This document shows positions 16,747-26,227 of a DNA stretch of 64,000 bases, one piece after another. This DNA comes from JACPYM01 sp963699175 (GTDB taxonomy: Bacteria; Acidobacteriota; Blastocatellia; RBC074). How positions within the stretch are numbered: position 1 is the first letter of the stretch; every line of letters starts with the position of its first letter. The position numbers and the translations under genes were made by a program. The stretch is taken from NCBI GenBank assembly GCA_963699175.1, contig OY969418.1:2356001-2420000 (forward strand), written 5' to 3'. The notes under the pieces were generated by a model, which was given only the letters and a program-made list of their open reading frames with translations, did no database searches and was not told where the DNA came from.

Positions 16747-19021
16747 CGCTCTTCTCCTTGGGTGGAGGCAATAAGACCGCCAGCCCATAAGCAGGCAGCC
16801 GAAACGAGATCGTCGTTCCGATGGGTGCGACTATAGGTGTGACAGGCTCTCTGACGATGCGCACCGCATCCTCGTTTTCGTTAGTCGCTCCAGGCTCACG
16901 CGCCTCGAGTCGCAAGAGGCGCTGCGGCAGTGCGCTAGCGCGCGTGGGTGGAAAGCTGATCGAAACACCGCGTTCAACCGGCGCGGAAGAGACAAGCGCC
17001 GCCGACCAGCCCGCGCTGGAGCGGAAGACGTAAAGCGAGATGTCTTGCTTTGCCCCGCTGAGATTGGTTGACCGTATCAATTCACCGGCAACGACTTGAT
17101 TGAGCATGGCGACCGCCAAGCCAGTCGGGCGAAATCGCTCCGTCGCCCCCAAATCGCGGACGATGCCGAAGAGTTTGACTAAACCGGAGCGGTCATTGAG
17201 GAAGGTGTCGTAACCGGCGAGTGTGTAAACGCACTGCCGGCGCGCGCCGAGTGCCAGTGCATCAAGGATGACTTTTGCCAGCGCGCTTCCCGTGGCGGCC
17301 CCGGCTGTCACGGAGTCGCGCTCTTCAGCCCTGGCGTTGCCTTCGGTGGTGTGAAGGTTGACTTCATAAACGCCGAACTCTTTGCCCAACGCCCGGGTTC
17401 CATCCGCTGATTCCGCGAGCTTGCCGTCATCTCCTGCAAAGAGTCCGGCAAGGCTCTGAGTCTGCGGAAGGCCCGTTGATAGCGAGGGCTGGAAATACGG
17501 CGCCAGCGCAAGGATGTCAGCGGAAGGCACCGGCCTGGCGAAGCGCAACGCGTAATCTGGATTGGCGTGCTGGCCGTTGACCACTGTCCGTAACGGCGTC
17601 TGCGGCCCCGCGCCTGCTTGCAATTTATGAAAGGCGCGCTCCGCCGCTTCGCCGTGTGCGCGTGGATCGGGAATGCCTGCGGGCCGGAAAAGCTGGTTCC
17701 AATTTTCATTCCCGAATTCGACCACGATCTCTTCAAACCGGTCTGCTACAGCGCGCGTTGCCAGAAAGCGGCCCAGCCCCGTCAATTCGTCATCTGAAAA
17801 TGTTGGCGGAATGACGATCCAAGGGTTGGCCTGCACGCGGGCGCAGAGAGCTAAAAAATCCGGCAGCGAATAACCAAAGTCTGTGTCGTCCCCAGGCCGA
17901 TAACGTGACGCCCGTCGCGCGAAAGGCTCTGCCAATCGGTTGGCGAGTGTATCGCCCAATTGTCCCTGCCAATCGCGCAAGTAGCCGGGCCGCAACTGTT
18001 CCAGCGCACTGACGACTTCTGCACGAAAAGGAAAAGGCTTGGGCTGCATCGCGCCTAGTTCAACATCATCCAGCAGCACACGCCCTGAATCGCTGGAGGC
18101 GCGCAAGTGAAGCTCCAGGATTCCAGCCGGGCCGCGATCCGCGGCGGAAAACTCAAACGTCGTTCGTGCCCATTCTTTGGTTGGTGCAAATGTTTTTGAC
18201 AAAAACGCAGGCGTGCCTTGGCGTAGAAATTCTATGGTCAATGAGGGCGATCCTTCGCTGCTGCGGCTCCACAAGGAAAGCCGCCACACACCGCTGACCG
18301 GAAGCAGTTTTCCCGCGCGATCGCCGATGGCATCGAGGTAAGAGATGATCTCCGCCGAATGGCCAGGAGTTGGCTTGAGGGCCAGAGACCGGACGCCATT
18401 GCTGCCGGGCCGCTTGTCATTGCCGACAATACCAACGGAATTCTTGGATTCTTGCGGGACCCACCATTGAGTTGGCAGCTCGGTATCAACCACGCGGGTA
18501 AGCGCCACGACATCGCCCGGATCAAACGTTGGCGTGTCACCCAGCGTGGTGTACTCCGGTAAGCCGTCACCAGCGGCGCGCCGTGAATCTGCAATCACGC
18601 CTTGTTGCCCCACCGATCTTCCCGTCCGAACGTCAAACTGCGCCCCAGCCCAGAAGCCGTCTTTGCGGCCCAGCCAGGATGTATCGTCAGCGAAGCGTTG
18701 CCGCTCAGCGCGCCGCACAATGACGAGGGCGCGATCAAGGAGCCCTTCAAAGCCGGGATTCTTCAGGACATTTGCCGAGAGTTGTTCAGCACCCCACGAC
18801 GTCCAGTTTCCCAGATTCACTCCGATGCGCTTGAGGCCGGGAACAACGGTTGTTGCTTCGACCTGAAAACTCGCTACGTCTGCGTTGCTCTTGTTCGTCA
18901 CTTGCGCCGCAAGGCGTGGCACGGTGGAGCCGTTACAAGCAGAGAAGCTGATTGCGCTGAGGCTCAGGAGCAACACGGCACAGGGTGTGGCGAAAATCAT
19001 AAGTTGCGGCAATCTTTTCAT
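16736..19021 (-). CDS. Secreted/lipoprotein glycoside hydrolase-like protein
   Basis: This 761-residue protein begins with a signal sequence ending in SAISFSAC, a plausible lipobox with Cys at about 29, so it may be an outer-membrane or periplasmic lipoprotein. A carbohydrate-binding-like beta region lies at about 190-330. The second half resembles clan GH-A enzymes such as alpha-L-arabinofuranosidases. VVEFGNENWNQ fits the acid/base Glu, and a later Glu in KEFGVYEVNLHT may be the nucleophile. A C-terminal beta domain follows. In an EPS operon such an enzyme could trim, release or remodel the polymer. The exact GH family is not certain. It is coupled on both sides by short overlaps. Confidence 0.72.
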   Translation of the reverse strand: MKRLPQLMIFATPCAVLLLSLSAISFSACNGSTVPRLAAQVTNKSNADVASFQVEATTVVPGLKRIGVNLGNWTSWGAEQLSANVLKNPGFEGLLDRALVIVRRAERQRFADDTSWLGRKDGFWAGAQFDVRTGRSVGQQGVIADSRRAAGDGLPEYTTLGDTPTFDPGDVVALTRVVDTELPTQWWVPQESKNSVGIVGNDKRPGSNGVRSLALKPTPGHSAEIISYLDAIGDRAGKLLPVSGVWRLSLWSRSSEGSPSLTIEFLRQGTPAFLSKTFAPTKEWARTTFEFSAADRGPAGILELHLRASSDSGRVLLDDVELGAMQPKPFPFRAEVVSALEQLRPGYLRDWQGQLGDTLANRLAEPFARRASRYRPGDDTDFGYSLPDFLALCARVQANPWIVIPPTFSDDELTGLGRFLATRAVADRFEEIVVEFGNENWNQLFRPAGIPDPRAHGEAAERAFHKLQAGAGPQTPLRTVVNGQHANPDYALRFARPVPSADILALAPYFQPSLSTGLPQTQSLAGLFAGDDGKLAESADGTRALGKEFGVYEVNLHTTEGNARAEERDSVTAGAATGSALAKVILDALALGARRQCVYTLAGYDTFLNDRSGLVKLFGIVRDLGATERFRPTGLAVAMLNQVVAGELIRSTNLSGAKQDISLYVFRSSAGWSAALVSSAPVERGVSISFPPTRASALPQRLLRLEAREPGATNENEDAVRIVREPVTPIVAPIGTTISFRLPAYGLAVLLPPPKEKSDGK

Positions 19022-20295
19022 GCTATGCCTCTGAGTCTGCGCTGAAAGATGCCCGCCAGCCGCGCGCAGTTCCGCTGGAGGTCGTACTTGTCCATCACGC
19101 GTGCGCGCCCCTGCTTGCCAAGTTCACGGCGTAAGACCGCGTCATCCATTAGTTTGCTAATTGCCCCGGCCAACGCTTCGACATCGGATGGCGGAACGAG
19201 CAAGCCGTCCACCCCATCGCGGATCAATTCCGGAATGCCCGTGATGAAGGTGGTCACGCAAGGGATCTCCATCGCCATCGCTTCCATCAAGACAACGGGA
19301 ATGCCCTCGGCGAAGCTGGCCAGGACAAAGGCGTCAGCCTCCCGGTACAAATCGCGGATGCGGTCTTGATTGACTGCGCCTTCAAAAATGACGCGCTCCT
19401 GCAAGCCGTCGCGCTTGACCATCTCTTCCAAGCTGCCGCGGTCGGGCCCATCGCCAACCAATCGTAAGTGCAGGCGGCGGCCTTCTTGCACGAGGCGATG
19501 CAGAGCGGCAATGAGAATGTGTTGTCCCTTCGCCGGCACCAGCCGTCCGACACAGATCAGTTCAAAGGTTTCAGGCTGATCACGGAAAAGGCGCGGGGTG
19601 AAGGCGGCAGAGTCTACGCCCAGCGGCGAGACTTCGAACTTGTCCCATTCGAAGGTAGGCGACAGCTTCATCAATTGGCTGCGAGCGTAAGAGCCGATAC
19701 AGCAGATGAACGAAGCGCCCGCGATCTTTTCAGCGAGCCGGTAGTGCGAGACATCATAAAATTCGTCGGGGCCATGCACCGTGAACGAGAAACTGATCTG
19801 GTAAACCTGCGCTGCGATCAGTCCCACATTCGACGCAGGCGTGGCAAAGTGCACGTGCAGATGAGTGAGCTTTTTCTTCTCCATCCAGCGGCCCACCATC
19901 ACCGCCTCCACAAAATAGAGCAGGCTGTAAACCAGTCCTCGCAAATCGGTCCCGCCCAGGCGCATGGCGAAGATCATCCCGCCCAGATAGGCCAATGGCC
20001 AGGAGCCGAGCGCCGCCAGGTGAGCGATGACCGCGCCTGGCACGCCGTGCGCTTTCACATAATAGGTCGCCGCCGTTTCTTCGCGTTCTTCCGCCGTCAG
20101 TTGTTCCGCTGTGCGATCCGGCGCATTGATCGAGGCGGTGTGAATCTCGAAACCGAGTGCGCGCAACTGCCGCACCTCGCGCAGGATGAAGGTGTGCGAA
20201 ACCGCCGGGTAGCGGCTGACCAGATACGCCAGCCGGACTTGCGCGGGTGCCTTTGGGGCTACAACTTCTTTGAACACGTCTACTCCAACGCTCAT
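19018..20295 (-). CDS. GT4 glycosyltransferase
   Basis: This 425-residue protein has the GT-B fold of family 4. The N-terminal domain contains YLVSRYPAVSHTF. The C-terminal domain contains VGRLVPAKGQHILI, LVGDGP and the EX7E motif in EGIPVVLMEAMAM. It likely transfers a sugar from an NDP donor to the growing EPS unit. The ATG at 20295 overlaps the upstream stop by 4 bases, and a longer frame to 20508 lies inside the upstream gene. The 3' end also overlaps the next gene as ATGA, a sign of translational coupling. Confidence 0.9.
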   Translation of the reverse strand: MSVGVDVFKEVVAPKAPAQVRLAYLVSRYPAVSHTFILREVRQLRALGFEIHTASINAPDRTAEQLTAEEREETAATYYVKAHGVPGAVIAHLAALGSWPLAYLGGMIFAMRLGGTDLRGLVYSLLYFVEAVMVGRWMEKKKLTHLHVHFATPASNVGLIAAQVYQISFSFTVHGPDEFYDVSHYRLAEKIAGASFICCIGSYARSQLMKLSPTFEWDKFEVSPLGVDSAAFTPRLFRDQPETFELICVGRLVPAKGQHILIAALHRLVQEGRRLHLRLVGDGPDRGSLEEMVKRDGLQERVIFEGAVNQDRIRDLYREADAFVLASFAEGIPVVLMEAMAMEIPCVTTFITGIPELIRDGVDGLLVPPSDVEALAGAISKLMDDAVLRRELGKQGRARVMDKYDLQRNCARLAGIFQRRLRGIA

Positions 20296-21605
20296 GTCAA
20301 TACTCGCCGAAAGCGGAAAAACGTCAGCGGCTCTTCGGCACGGGCCAGCGCCTCCGACCAACCGCACAAAATGAAGAAGAGCGGCTGGGCCTGCAGCCCA
20401 AGAAAAACCGTCGCGATGGAAACCGCGATGGCCAGGTGCGCCGCCAGCAGCGTAAAAGCCAGCGGGTTGCCGGGGCTGTCGCGCCGGGAACGCATGCAGT
20501 AAAGGCACAACCGCGCGGCCACGGCCAGAATAATGGCGCAGAAAAAGCCGACGGCGATGAAGCCGTGCCGAATCGCTAGATTGAGAAAGTGATTGTCAAT
20601 CGAAGGCATGCCTGGCACGCGCGGCCAAGTGTTCTGCCCCCAGCCCCAGACGGCTTTTTGCTTAGCAATCTTCATGTACTTGTCAATCAGTTCCGCGCGG
20701 TAGGCCGCGGTCTCCTGCGTCTCGCTCTGGGCGCCCGCGCGCCCGACCGAAACATAAGATTGGAAGCCCAGATACGCCGGGATGCCGATGATCACGCCCA
20801 GCGCCAGGACGATGAGCAGCGCCTTCTTGCGATTTTTGGCATTGCCAATCGCGGTTACGATGCTGCCGAGCGCCGCGCCAACCCAGGGCCCGCGCGATAT
20901 TGTCATCAACGATCCGCCGATCAGCGCTACCGTCATCCAGCGCGCCTGTTTCGGCGACTTCCAGTATTGACCGCGTTGCAGCCAACGCTGCATGAAGAAG
21001 CCCGTCCCCAAAATGATTCCGCAAAGAATGGCGTGACCGTAGGGCCCGGACGCCCGGCCAAACCCGTAGCGTCCCGTCGTCAGCCAGCCCCGTCCTTGAT
21101 CGCCAGGGAAGAACGGATCCAGAAATCTGCGGAACGGGTTGCTCATGAAGCGGAACTCGTAGACTTCCGTGACCACGACCACCAGCAGCAACAGGACGAC
21201 CAGCTTGGCGACTTCGACGCGCAGTCCGTGTGGTTCAATCAAGCCCTTGGCCAGCGCGTAGGGCAGCACGACCACGCCCACCATGTCGAAGATCAGGTTT
21301 TGCGCGTCGCTGTAGCCGGTGGCCAGGTACTGCGAATAGCCGACACAAAAGGCGAATCCCAAAACCAGCAGATCGGTCACGGAGAACTTCCACTCCGTCC
21401 GATCTTTCAGCAGATAAGCGGCGGCAATGGGGATAATCGCGGCTTCGTTGAAGGTCGGGTCGGGAGCCCCGGACACCACCCAGCGGTAATAATCGGGCAG
21501 CAGCAACAACGCCGGCAGATAGACATAGAGAAAGGCCTTCGCCGGGGATTTCACGAAGGCGAAGTAGAGCGCGATTAAGCCTGGAATGACTGCAATGATC
21601 TGCAT
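20292..21605 (-). CDS. O-antigen ligase/polymerase-like membrane protein (Wzy candidate)
   Basis: This 437-residue protein is mostly hydrophobic, with about ten to twelve membrane helices. Between helices it has the Wzy_C/WaaL features ISRGPWVGAALG and the large periplasmic loop ending DNHFLNLAIRHGF. Together with the flippase at 21695 and the Wza/Wzc-like genes it makes a Wzx/Wzy-dependent pathway. It is expected to polymerise repeat units on the periplasmic side. A ligase role cannot be excluded from sequence alone. Confidence 0.85.
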   Translation of the reverse strand: MQIIAVIPGLIALYFAFVKSPAKAFLYVYLPALLLLPDYYRWVVSGAPDPTFNEAAIIPIAAAYLLKDRTEWKFSVTDLLVLGFAFCVGYSQYLATGYSDAQNLIFDMVGVVVLPYALAKGLIEPHGLRVEVAKLVVLLLLVVVVTEVYEFRFMSNPFRRFLDPFFPGDQGRGWLTTGRYGFGRASGPYGHAILCGIILGTGFFMQRWLQRGQYWKSPKQARWMTVALIGGSLMTISRGPWVGAALGSIVTAIGNAKNRKKALLIVLALGVIIGIPAYLGFQSYVSVGRAGAQSETQETAAYRAELIDKYMKIAKQKAVWGWGQNTWPRVPGMPSIDNHFLNLAIRHGFIAVGFFCAIILAVAARLCLYCMRSRRDSPGNPLAFTLLAAHLAIAVSIATVFLGLQAQPLFFILCGWSEALARAEEPLTFFRFRRVLT

Positions 21606-21617
21606 CGGTTAACCGTG

Positions 21618-21682
21618 TCAGTAGCCCGACCGTAAGGAGGGCTGATTGCGTAGCCAACCCTCTCTCACGGTCGGGCTACTGA
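21618..21682. repeat. Perfect 16-bp inverted repeat inside the EPS operon
   Basis: TCAGTAGCCCGACCGT at 21618-21633 is perfectly complementary to 21667-21682, with a 33-base loop. It fills the only sizeable gap (89 bases) in an otherwise overlapping gene string, between the flippase and the polymerase genes. It could be a partial terminator, an RNA processing site or a REP-like repeat. The sequence resembles multi-copy palindromes seen in some bacterial genomes. Confidence 0.65.
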
Positions 21683-21694
21683 TACTAAATCCTC

Positions 21695-23314
21695 TCAAGC
21701 CGGTTGGCGCTTCAAGCGCAGCAACCCGCCGACCGTATGAAATAACTGTTTGCGTAAATACTCCCGCTCCCCCCAATCGCACATCACGCGATAGAGCAGC
21801 GCCGTGGCCGCCAGGCCATAAACGATTCCGCAAGCCGCCAGCACGGGCAGCATCTGCCAGCGTCCGGTGCCCGCCCAATCAAACAAAGGCCGCGCCAGCC
21901 ATGCGCAGACAAAGCCCACCGGATAAGGCGCAATCCCCGGCACCAGCACCTGGCGCGCGTATTCGCCCATGCCCACGCCGAGATAACGGTTGGTGTAGGC
22001 CTGATAAATCAGTGCGCTGAGCAGCATGCTGATGGCCACCGCCACACAGATCACGATCACGGTTTTCCCCTTCCACAGGAATCCCAGCGCAACGGTCAGG
22101 ATGATCAGCAGCAGTTGCGTGACGGAATAGACCAACTCACGCGCGGGTTTCCCCACACTGCGGTGGAAGGCCGAAGCCGGGCCGGTCAATTCGTGCATTT
22201 GATAGGGCAGACAGACCAGCGAGAGGATGAGCGCGGCACTGCGATACTTTTCGTCGGCGCCGATCCAGGCCGTCAGCACGGGCACCGAGAAGGTCGCCAG
22301 AAAGCCCAGCAACGTGCCAATCAGCATATTCATATAGCGCGAGCCTTTCAGATAAAGCCGGGTAACTTCGCGCTGCTTCCCCAGACTGTGCATATGCGCC
22401 ATCGCGGGCAGAAAGATGGAATTCATCGAGGCCGGAATCTGGCTGGTCATCACGGGCAGTTTCTCTCCGAGATCGAGCAACCCCGTCGCCCCCACGCCGA
22501 TAAAAAAGCCCGCAATCAGCTTTTCAATCGAATATAGAAACATGCCCAGCGAGCCCGAAAGCTGCACGATCGCGCCATAGCTGTAAAAGAGCCGCAGCAT
22601 CCCTCTGTCAAAATGGTGCAGACCCAGCGACAACCCTGGCAGGAGGCGGTAACAGAGGACAACGTAGGCCGCCGTAGCAATCAGATAACGCGCGACGAAC
22701 GCCCACAAAAGCGCATAAATGCCGAAGCCTTTGACCAGCAAAGTCACGATCAAGAGGGTTTCCAGACAGAACGACACCACCCACACGAGCGCCTGTTCGG
22801 TGATGCGCTGAAGCCCGATCAGCACGTAAGCGAACGCCCCAAAGCTCATATCGAGCATGAAGGTAGCGGCGGTGATGAAGATCAGGGTGAATGCGGTGTG
22901 TTGCAGTCCCGGCGGAATGAGGAGCCAGCCGATCAACCAGGGCAACGCGAACCACAGCGCCGCCAGCAACACGACGCTCAGGGCCGCGATGACCGTCAGC
23001 CCGGTCGAAAGCAGGCGATTGATCTTGTCGGTCTCGCGGCGGGCTTGATATTCCGCCACGTAGCGGATGTAGACGTTCGAGACGCCCATCGCACTCATCC
23101 CCAGATAGCCGATCAGAATGAAGCAAGCGGCCCAGATGCCGTACTCTTCCAGCGTGACGTAACTCAGCGTCAACGGCGGCAGAAAGAACCTCGTGAATAT
23201 GTAGAAGACCTTCCCCGCCAAATTCACCGAAGCGTTTTTGGAGAGCAAGTTCTTCATCTCCGAGTTTTCGGCGTCAGCATTCTGCGCAGTCTCGGTTGCG
23301 AGTTGATCGGTCAT
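21695..23314 (-). CDS. Wzx-type polysaccharide flippase
   Basis: This 539-residue integral membrane protein has about 12-14 hydrophobic segments in the pattern of polysaccharide transporters (MATE/PST group). The cytoplasmic N-terminus MTDQLATETAQ leads to KNASVNLAGKVFYIFTRF, typical of the first helix of Wzx proteins. It should flip lipid-linked repeat units across the inner membrane. The ATG at 23314 overlaps the upstream stop by 4 bases; a longer frame to 23440 would run into the upstream GT4 gene. Confidence 0.87.
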   Translation of the reverse strand: MTDQLATETAQNADAENSEMKNLLSKNASVNLAGKVFYIFTRFFLPPLTLSYVTLEEYGIWAACFILIGYLGMSAMGVSNVYIRYVAEYQARRETDKINRLLSTGLTVIAALSVVLLAALWFALPWLIGWLLIPPGLQHTAFTLIFITAATFMLDMSFGAFAYVLIGLQRITEQALVWVVSFCLETLLIVTLLVKGFGIYALLWAFVARYLIATAAYVVLCYRLLPGLSLGLHHFDRGMLRLFYSYGAIVQLSGSLGMFLYSIEKLIAGFFIGVGATGLLDLGEKLPVMTSQIPASMNSIFLPAMAHMHSLGKQREVTRLYLKGSRYMNMLIGTLLGFLATFSVPVLTAWIGADEKYRSAALILSLVCLPYQMHELTGPASAFHRSVGKPARELVYSVTQLLLIILTVALGFLWKGKTVIVICVAVAISMLLSALIYQAYTNRYLGVGMGEYARQVLVPGIAPYPVGFVCAWLARPLFDWAGTGRWQMLPVLAACGIVYGLAATALLYRVMCDWGEREYLRKQLFHTVGGLLRLKRQPA

Positions 23315-24594
23315 GCCAGCACCTGTTGAGGGACCGCTTGAGAGACCTGTTGGTAAAGTTGATTGGCGGCGGTGATCTTCGCGTCCCAGCCGAATTGTTG
23401 TTCGGCCCGCCGCCTGCCTTCCAAGCCGCGCTGCCGCCAACGGTCGGGGTTGCGGAAGATGTCTCGCAAAACATCTGCAAAATCGGCGGTCACCGCTGCC
23501 GCGCCGTCCGGCGCAATGGCGTGACCGACGCCTTCATCCACGATTTCCGCCGGGCCGCCAAAGGCGACGGCGATCACCGGGCGGGCTGAAGCCAGCGCTT
23601 CCAGCAGCACCGCGCCGCCCGATTCGCGCACCGAGGGCAGGCAAAAGACGTGGGCGGCGCGCATGTGCTCCGCCACCCGATCCAGCGAAAGTCCTCCGAC
23701 AAAGAAGACCTCTTGTTCCAACCCGAATGCGGCCGCCGCGTCCTTCCACTCTTGTTCCAGCGGCCCCTTACCCACGACCGTCAAGACGATGGGGAACTCG
23801 CGGCGCACCTGGGCCAGGGCCGCAAACAGTAGCGGCAAGGCTTTGAAAGAAATCAGCCGGCCTACAAATAGAAGCTTCAGCGGATTGGTCTCAGAGGGCG
23901 ATTCCGGCCAGTCCGTGGCGTGGAAACGGTCGAGGTCAACGCCGTTTTCCAGCATCTGCACACAACGCGAACGGTAGCGCGCGGGGATGCTCTTCAACGT
24001 CGCTTGCGTAGCCGTCAGGATGACGGCGGCGTGGCGCGTCGAACCGATCCACCAATCAACCACGCGGCTCAAATGGCGAATCGGATAGAACCAGGTGGAT
24101 TCAGCGCGCATCGTTTCGCGGAAGGCTGGTGGTATGCCCAGCCCTCCGTTTAGCGGCCCCAGCAGCACGGGACAGCCGAGTTGATGCAGGCGCGTGGGCG
24201 CTGAGGTCGAGACCGGCGTGACGGCGTGCACCACGTCCCATTGCGCGCCCTGCTTCAACCAGCGTTTGAGCAATTTGACCGCTTCGTAGTCATAGATGAA
24301 GTAATCCAGCGACGAAACCAGAAAGACCGAGTGCTCGCTTTTGGGGAAAAGTTTTGACGCAAACCGGTAGAGCGGCCCGGCGAACCATTCCGTGTCAATG
24401 TAGATAATTTCCGGCCCGCCCCACGGCGCGCGCGTTTGACTGATCTGCGCGCGATTCCGGACGTGCGTGACCAGCGTGACCGGTTGCCGCGCGGCCAGAC
24501 GCGCATACCATTCCCAGCCGATTTGCGAGACAGAACCCATGCCCGGCCCGCATTGGTAGGCCGCCAGTAGCACATGTGGCGCAGCGGTTAGCAT
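23311..24594 (-). CDS. GT4 glycosyltransferase
   Basis: This 427-residue protein has an N-terminal GT-B domain beginning VLLAAYQCGPGMGS. Its C-terminal domain has LLFVGRLISFKALPLL, VVGKGPLE, the EX7E motif in ESGGAVLLEALA and FGGPAEIV. It is likely a cytoplasmic transferase for one EPS sugar. The start ATG shares one base with the upstream stop (TGATG). Donor and linkage are unknown. Confidence 0.9.
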   Translation of the reverse strand: MLTAAPHVLLAAYQCGPGMGSVSQIGWEWYARLAARQPVTLVTHVRNRAQISQTRAPWGGPEIIYIDTEWFAGPLYRFASKLFPKSEHSVFLVSSLDYFIYDYEAVKLLKRWLKQGAQWDVVHAVTPVSTSAPTRLHQLGCPVLLGPLNGGLGIPPAFRETMRAESTWFYPIRHLSRVVDWWIGSTRHAAVILTATQATLKSIPARYRSRCVQMLENGVDLDRFHATDWPESPSETNPLKLLFVGRLISFKALPLLFAALAQVRREFPIVLTVVGKGPLEQEWKDAAAAFGLEQEVFFVGGLSLDRVAEHMRAAHVFCLPSVRESGGAVLLEALASARPVIAVAFGGPAEIVDEGVGHAIAPDGAAAVTADFADVLRDIFRNPDRWRQRGLEGRRRAEQQFGWDAKITAANQLYQQVSQAVPQQVLA

Positions 24595-25193
24595 CAGGCC
24601 GCGCTCCTTGCTGCGAGTGTCAGCGGTTTGGCTGGGACGCCGGCGACGGTGGCCCCGGCGGATACGTCGCGCGTGACCACGGCATTCGCGCCGATCACCG
24701 CGCCGTCGCCGATGGTGACGCCAGCCAGCACTGCTACGCCGCGCCCGATCCAGACGTTGCGCCCGATGTGAATGGGTGAGGCATCGTGGCCGGTGTGGCG
24801 CGCCGATTCGCCCGCAACCCGACGGTGATTGGCGTCGCGAATGCTGGTGTATTCGCCGATCAGCGCGCCCGCGCCGATGGAAATTTGCGCGAAGGCGACG
24901 AGCTGAACTCCGCGCGAAATGACTACCCCATCACCAACAGTGATGCTTCCTCCCGCCTGCGTTTCAAAATACAAGTCGCGGTACAAATACAAGTCTTTGC
25001 CAAAGATGATCCGGCCCGTGCCGTGAATCTCCGGCACACCCAGAATCACTACCGACGCTGGCAAGGGGCTGCGGATTTGGGACGCCAGACGAGCGTGCGC
25101 CCAGGCGCGCCGCAACGGCGCGCCCAACGCCGTCGCAAGCTTTGCCAGCGGAGTCAGCATCAACAACGCCATTCTCTTCACGCCGCTACTCAT
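24594..25193 (-). CDS. Hexapeptide-repeat O-acyltransferase
   Basis: This 199-residue protein has imperfect hexapeptide repeats of a left-handed beta-helix through about residues 50-185, with IGEYTSIRDANH, the catalytic-type His in ANH, HIGRNVWIGRGVAVLAGVTIG and a typical end NAVVTRDVSAGATVAGVPAKPL. This matches the WbbJ/LacA/NodL group, which acetylates sugars of surface polysaccharides. It overlaps the neighbouring GT genes on both sides, so it most likely decorates the EPS unit. Confidence 0.88.
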   Translation of the reverse strand: MSSGVKRMALLMLTPLAKLATALGAPLRRAWAHARLASQIRSPLPASVVILGVPEIHGTGRIIFGKDLYLYRDLYFETQAGGSITVGDGVVISRGVQLVAFAQISIGAGALIGEYTSIRDANHRRVAGESARHTGHDASPIHIGRNVWIGRGVAVLAGVTIGDGAVIGANAVVTRDVSAGATVAGVPAKPLTLAARSAA

Positions 25194-26227
25194 CGCGCGG
25201 CCTCCTTGTATTCAATCAACTGCCGCTGCCGCCCTGCTCGTTTGTCGCGCCAGAAGCTGAGTTGGCCGCAGAGAATCGGAACCTGTTGCAGGTGCGAATG
25301 AATTCCGTAAAGCAGGCGCGTGATTGGGTTTGAAGATTTCCACCCAACTTTGAGCGCCGTTCGCAGCGCCAGCAGCAGGAATGCCCCGAGCGCCGCCAGC
25401 ATGGGCAGCGGAGAAAGCAGCGCCAGCGAGGCAATGCTGCCTAACGTGAAAAGTGTCAACACCAGACTCCCGCGAATCACCGTCCGCCGTACTTCGTTTT
25501 CCCACAACGGCAGTTCCGTGCCACGAAAGCGGTCGGCGATTTCGGCATACGCGTGACCGGCGCGAAAGGCGCGCCGCCAATACTGCGACCAGCGCGTCAT
25601 CGCCAGATCGTGCTTGGTCATCGGCAAATCGAGATGCAAAATTTCGTAGCCCTTAGCCCGCAGCCGCCGGCACATTTCCGGTTCTTCACCGGCAATCAGC
25701 GTTTCGTCGTAGCCGTGGACTTCTTCCAGCGCAGTGCGCCGCATCAGCGCATCGCCCCCGCAAAACTCGGATGGCCCGGGCGGATAAATCCAGTCCAGAT
25801 CAAGGACGCGGTTGTAGACGGAAGCTTCGGGATGCAGTTCACGACGATGCCCCCAGATGACGGCGACTTTCGGATCGGCAAAGGCTTGCGCGGCTTGCGC
25901 GGCAAAATCCCGGTTCAGAATGGTGTCGCCATCCAGGAAAAGCACCAACGGAGCCGCCGCAATTTTCCACCCGGCATTTCTGCCGAACGCCGCCGAGGGC
26001 CGCTCCGGCTTGACCCGAATGGCTTCGGCCCCCAGTGCGAAGGCCCTTTCGGCGCTGCAGTCGGTTGAAGCCGAGTCCACATAAATCACTTCGACTTTGC
26101 CGGCCGGGAAGCGCATGGCATTGACCGACTGAAGGCAGCGGATCAGCCGCGCGCCTTCGTTGCGCCCGATGATGACGACTGAAAGTGCGGGCGTGACTCC
26201 CACAGACAATGAAGTTCTATATTTCAT
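25190..26227 (-). CDS. GT2 glycosyltransferase with C-terminal membrane segments
   Basis: This 345-residue protein has the family-2 motifs VVIIGRNEGARL, VIYVDSASTDCS and the DxD-like FLDGDTILN. It also has GGDALMRR and EEPEMCRRLRAKG, then two hydrophobic segments near 250-290. It probably adds a sugar to the lipid-linked intermediate. The ATG at 26227 follows GGAGGAAAGG and overlaps the upstream gene by 11 bases. A longer open frame to 26584 lies wholly inside the upstream gene. Confidence 0.9.
   Translation of the reverse strand: MKYRTSLSVGVTPALSVVIIGRNEGARLIRCLQSVNAMRFPAGKVEVIYVDSASTDCSAERAFALGAEAIRVKPERPSAAFGRNAGWKIAAAPLVLFLDGDTILNRDFAAQAAQAFADPKVAVIWGHRRELHPEASVYNRVLDLDWIYPPGPSEFCGGDALMRRTALEEVHGYDETLIAGEEPEMCRRLRAKGYEILHLDLPMTKHDLAMTRWSQYWRRAFRAGHAYAEIADRFRGTELPLWENEVRRTVIRGSLVLTLFTLGSIASLALLSPLPMLAALGAFLLLALRTALKVGWKSSNPITRLLYGIHSHLQQVPILCGQLSFWRDKRAGRQRQLIEYKEAAR

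Noticed and set aside
19468..21578. Long plus-strand open frames opposite the EPS genes (for example 19468-20502 and 20589-21578)
   Set aside because: They lie antisense to well-supported glycosyltransferase and polymerase genes, have low-complexity Arg/Gln/His-rich translations and no motifs; they are typical shadows in GC-rich DNA.
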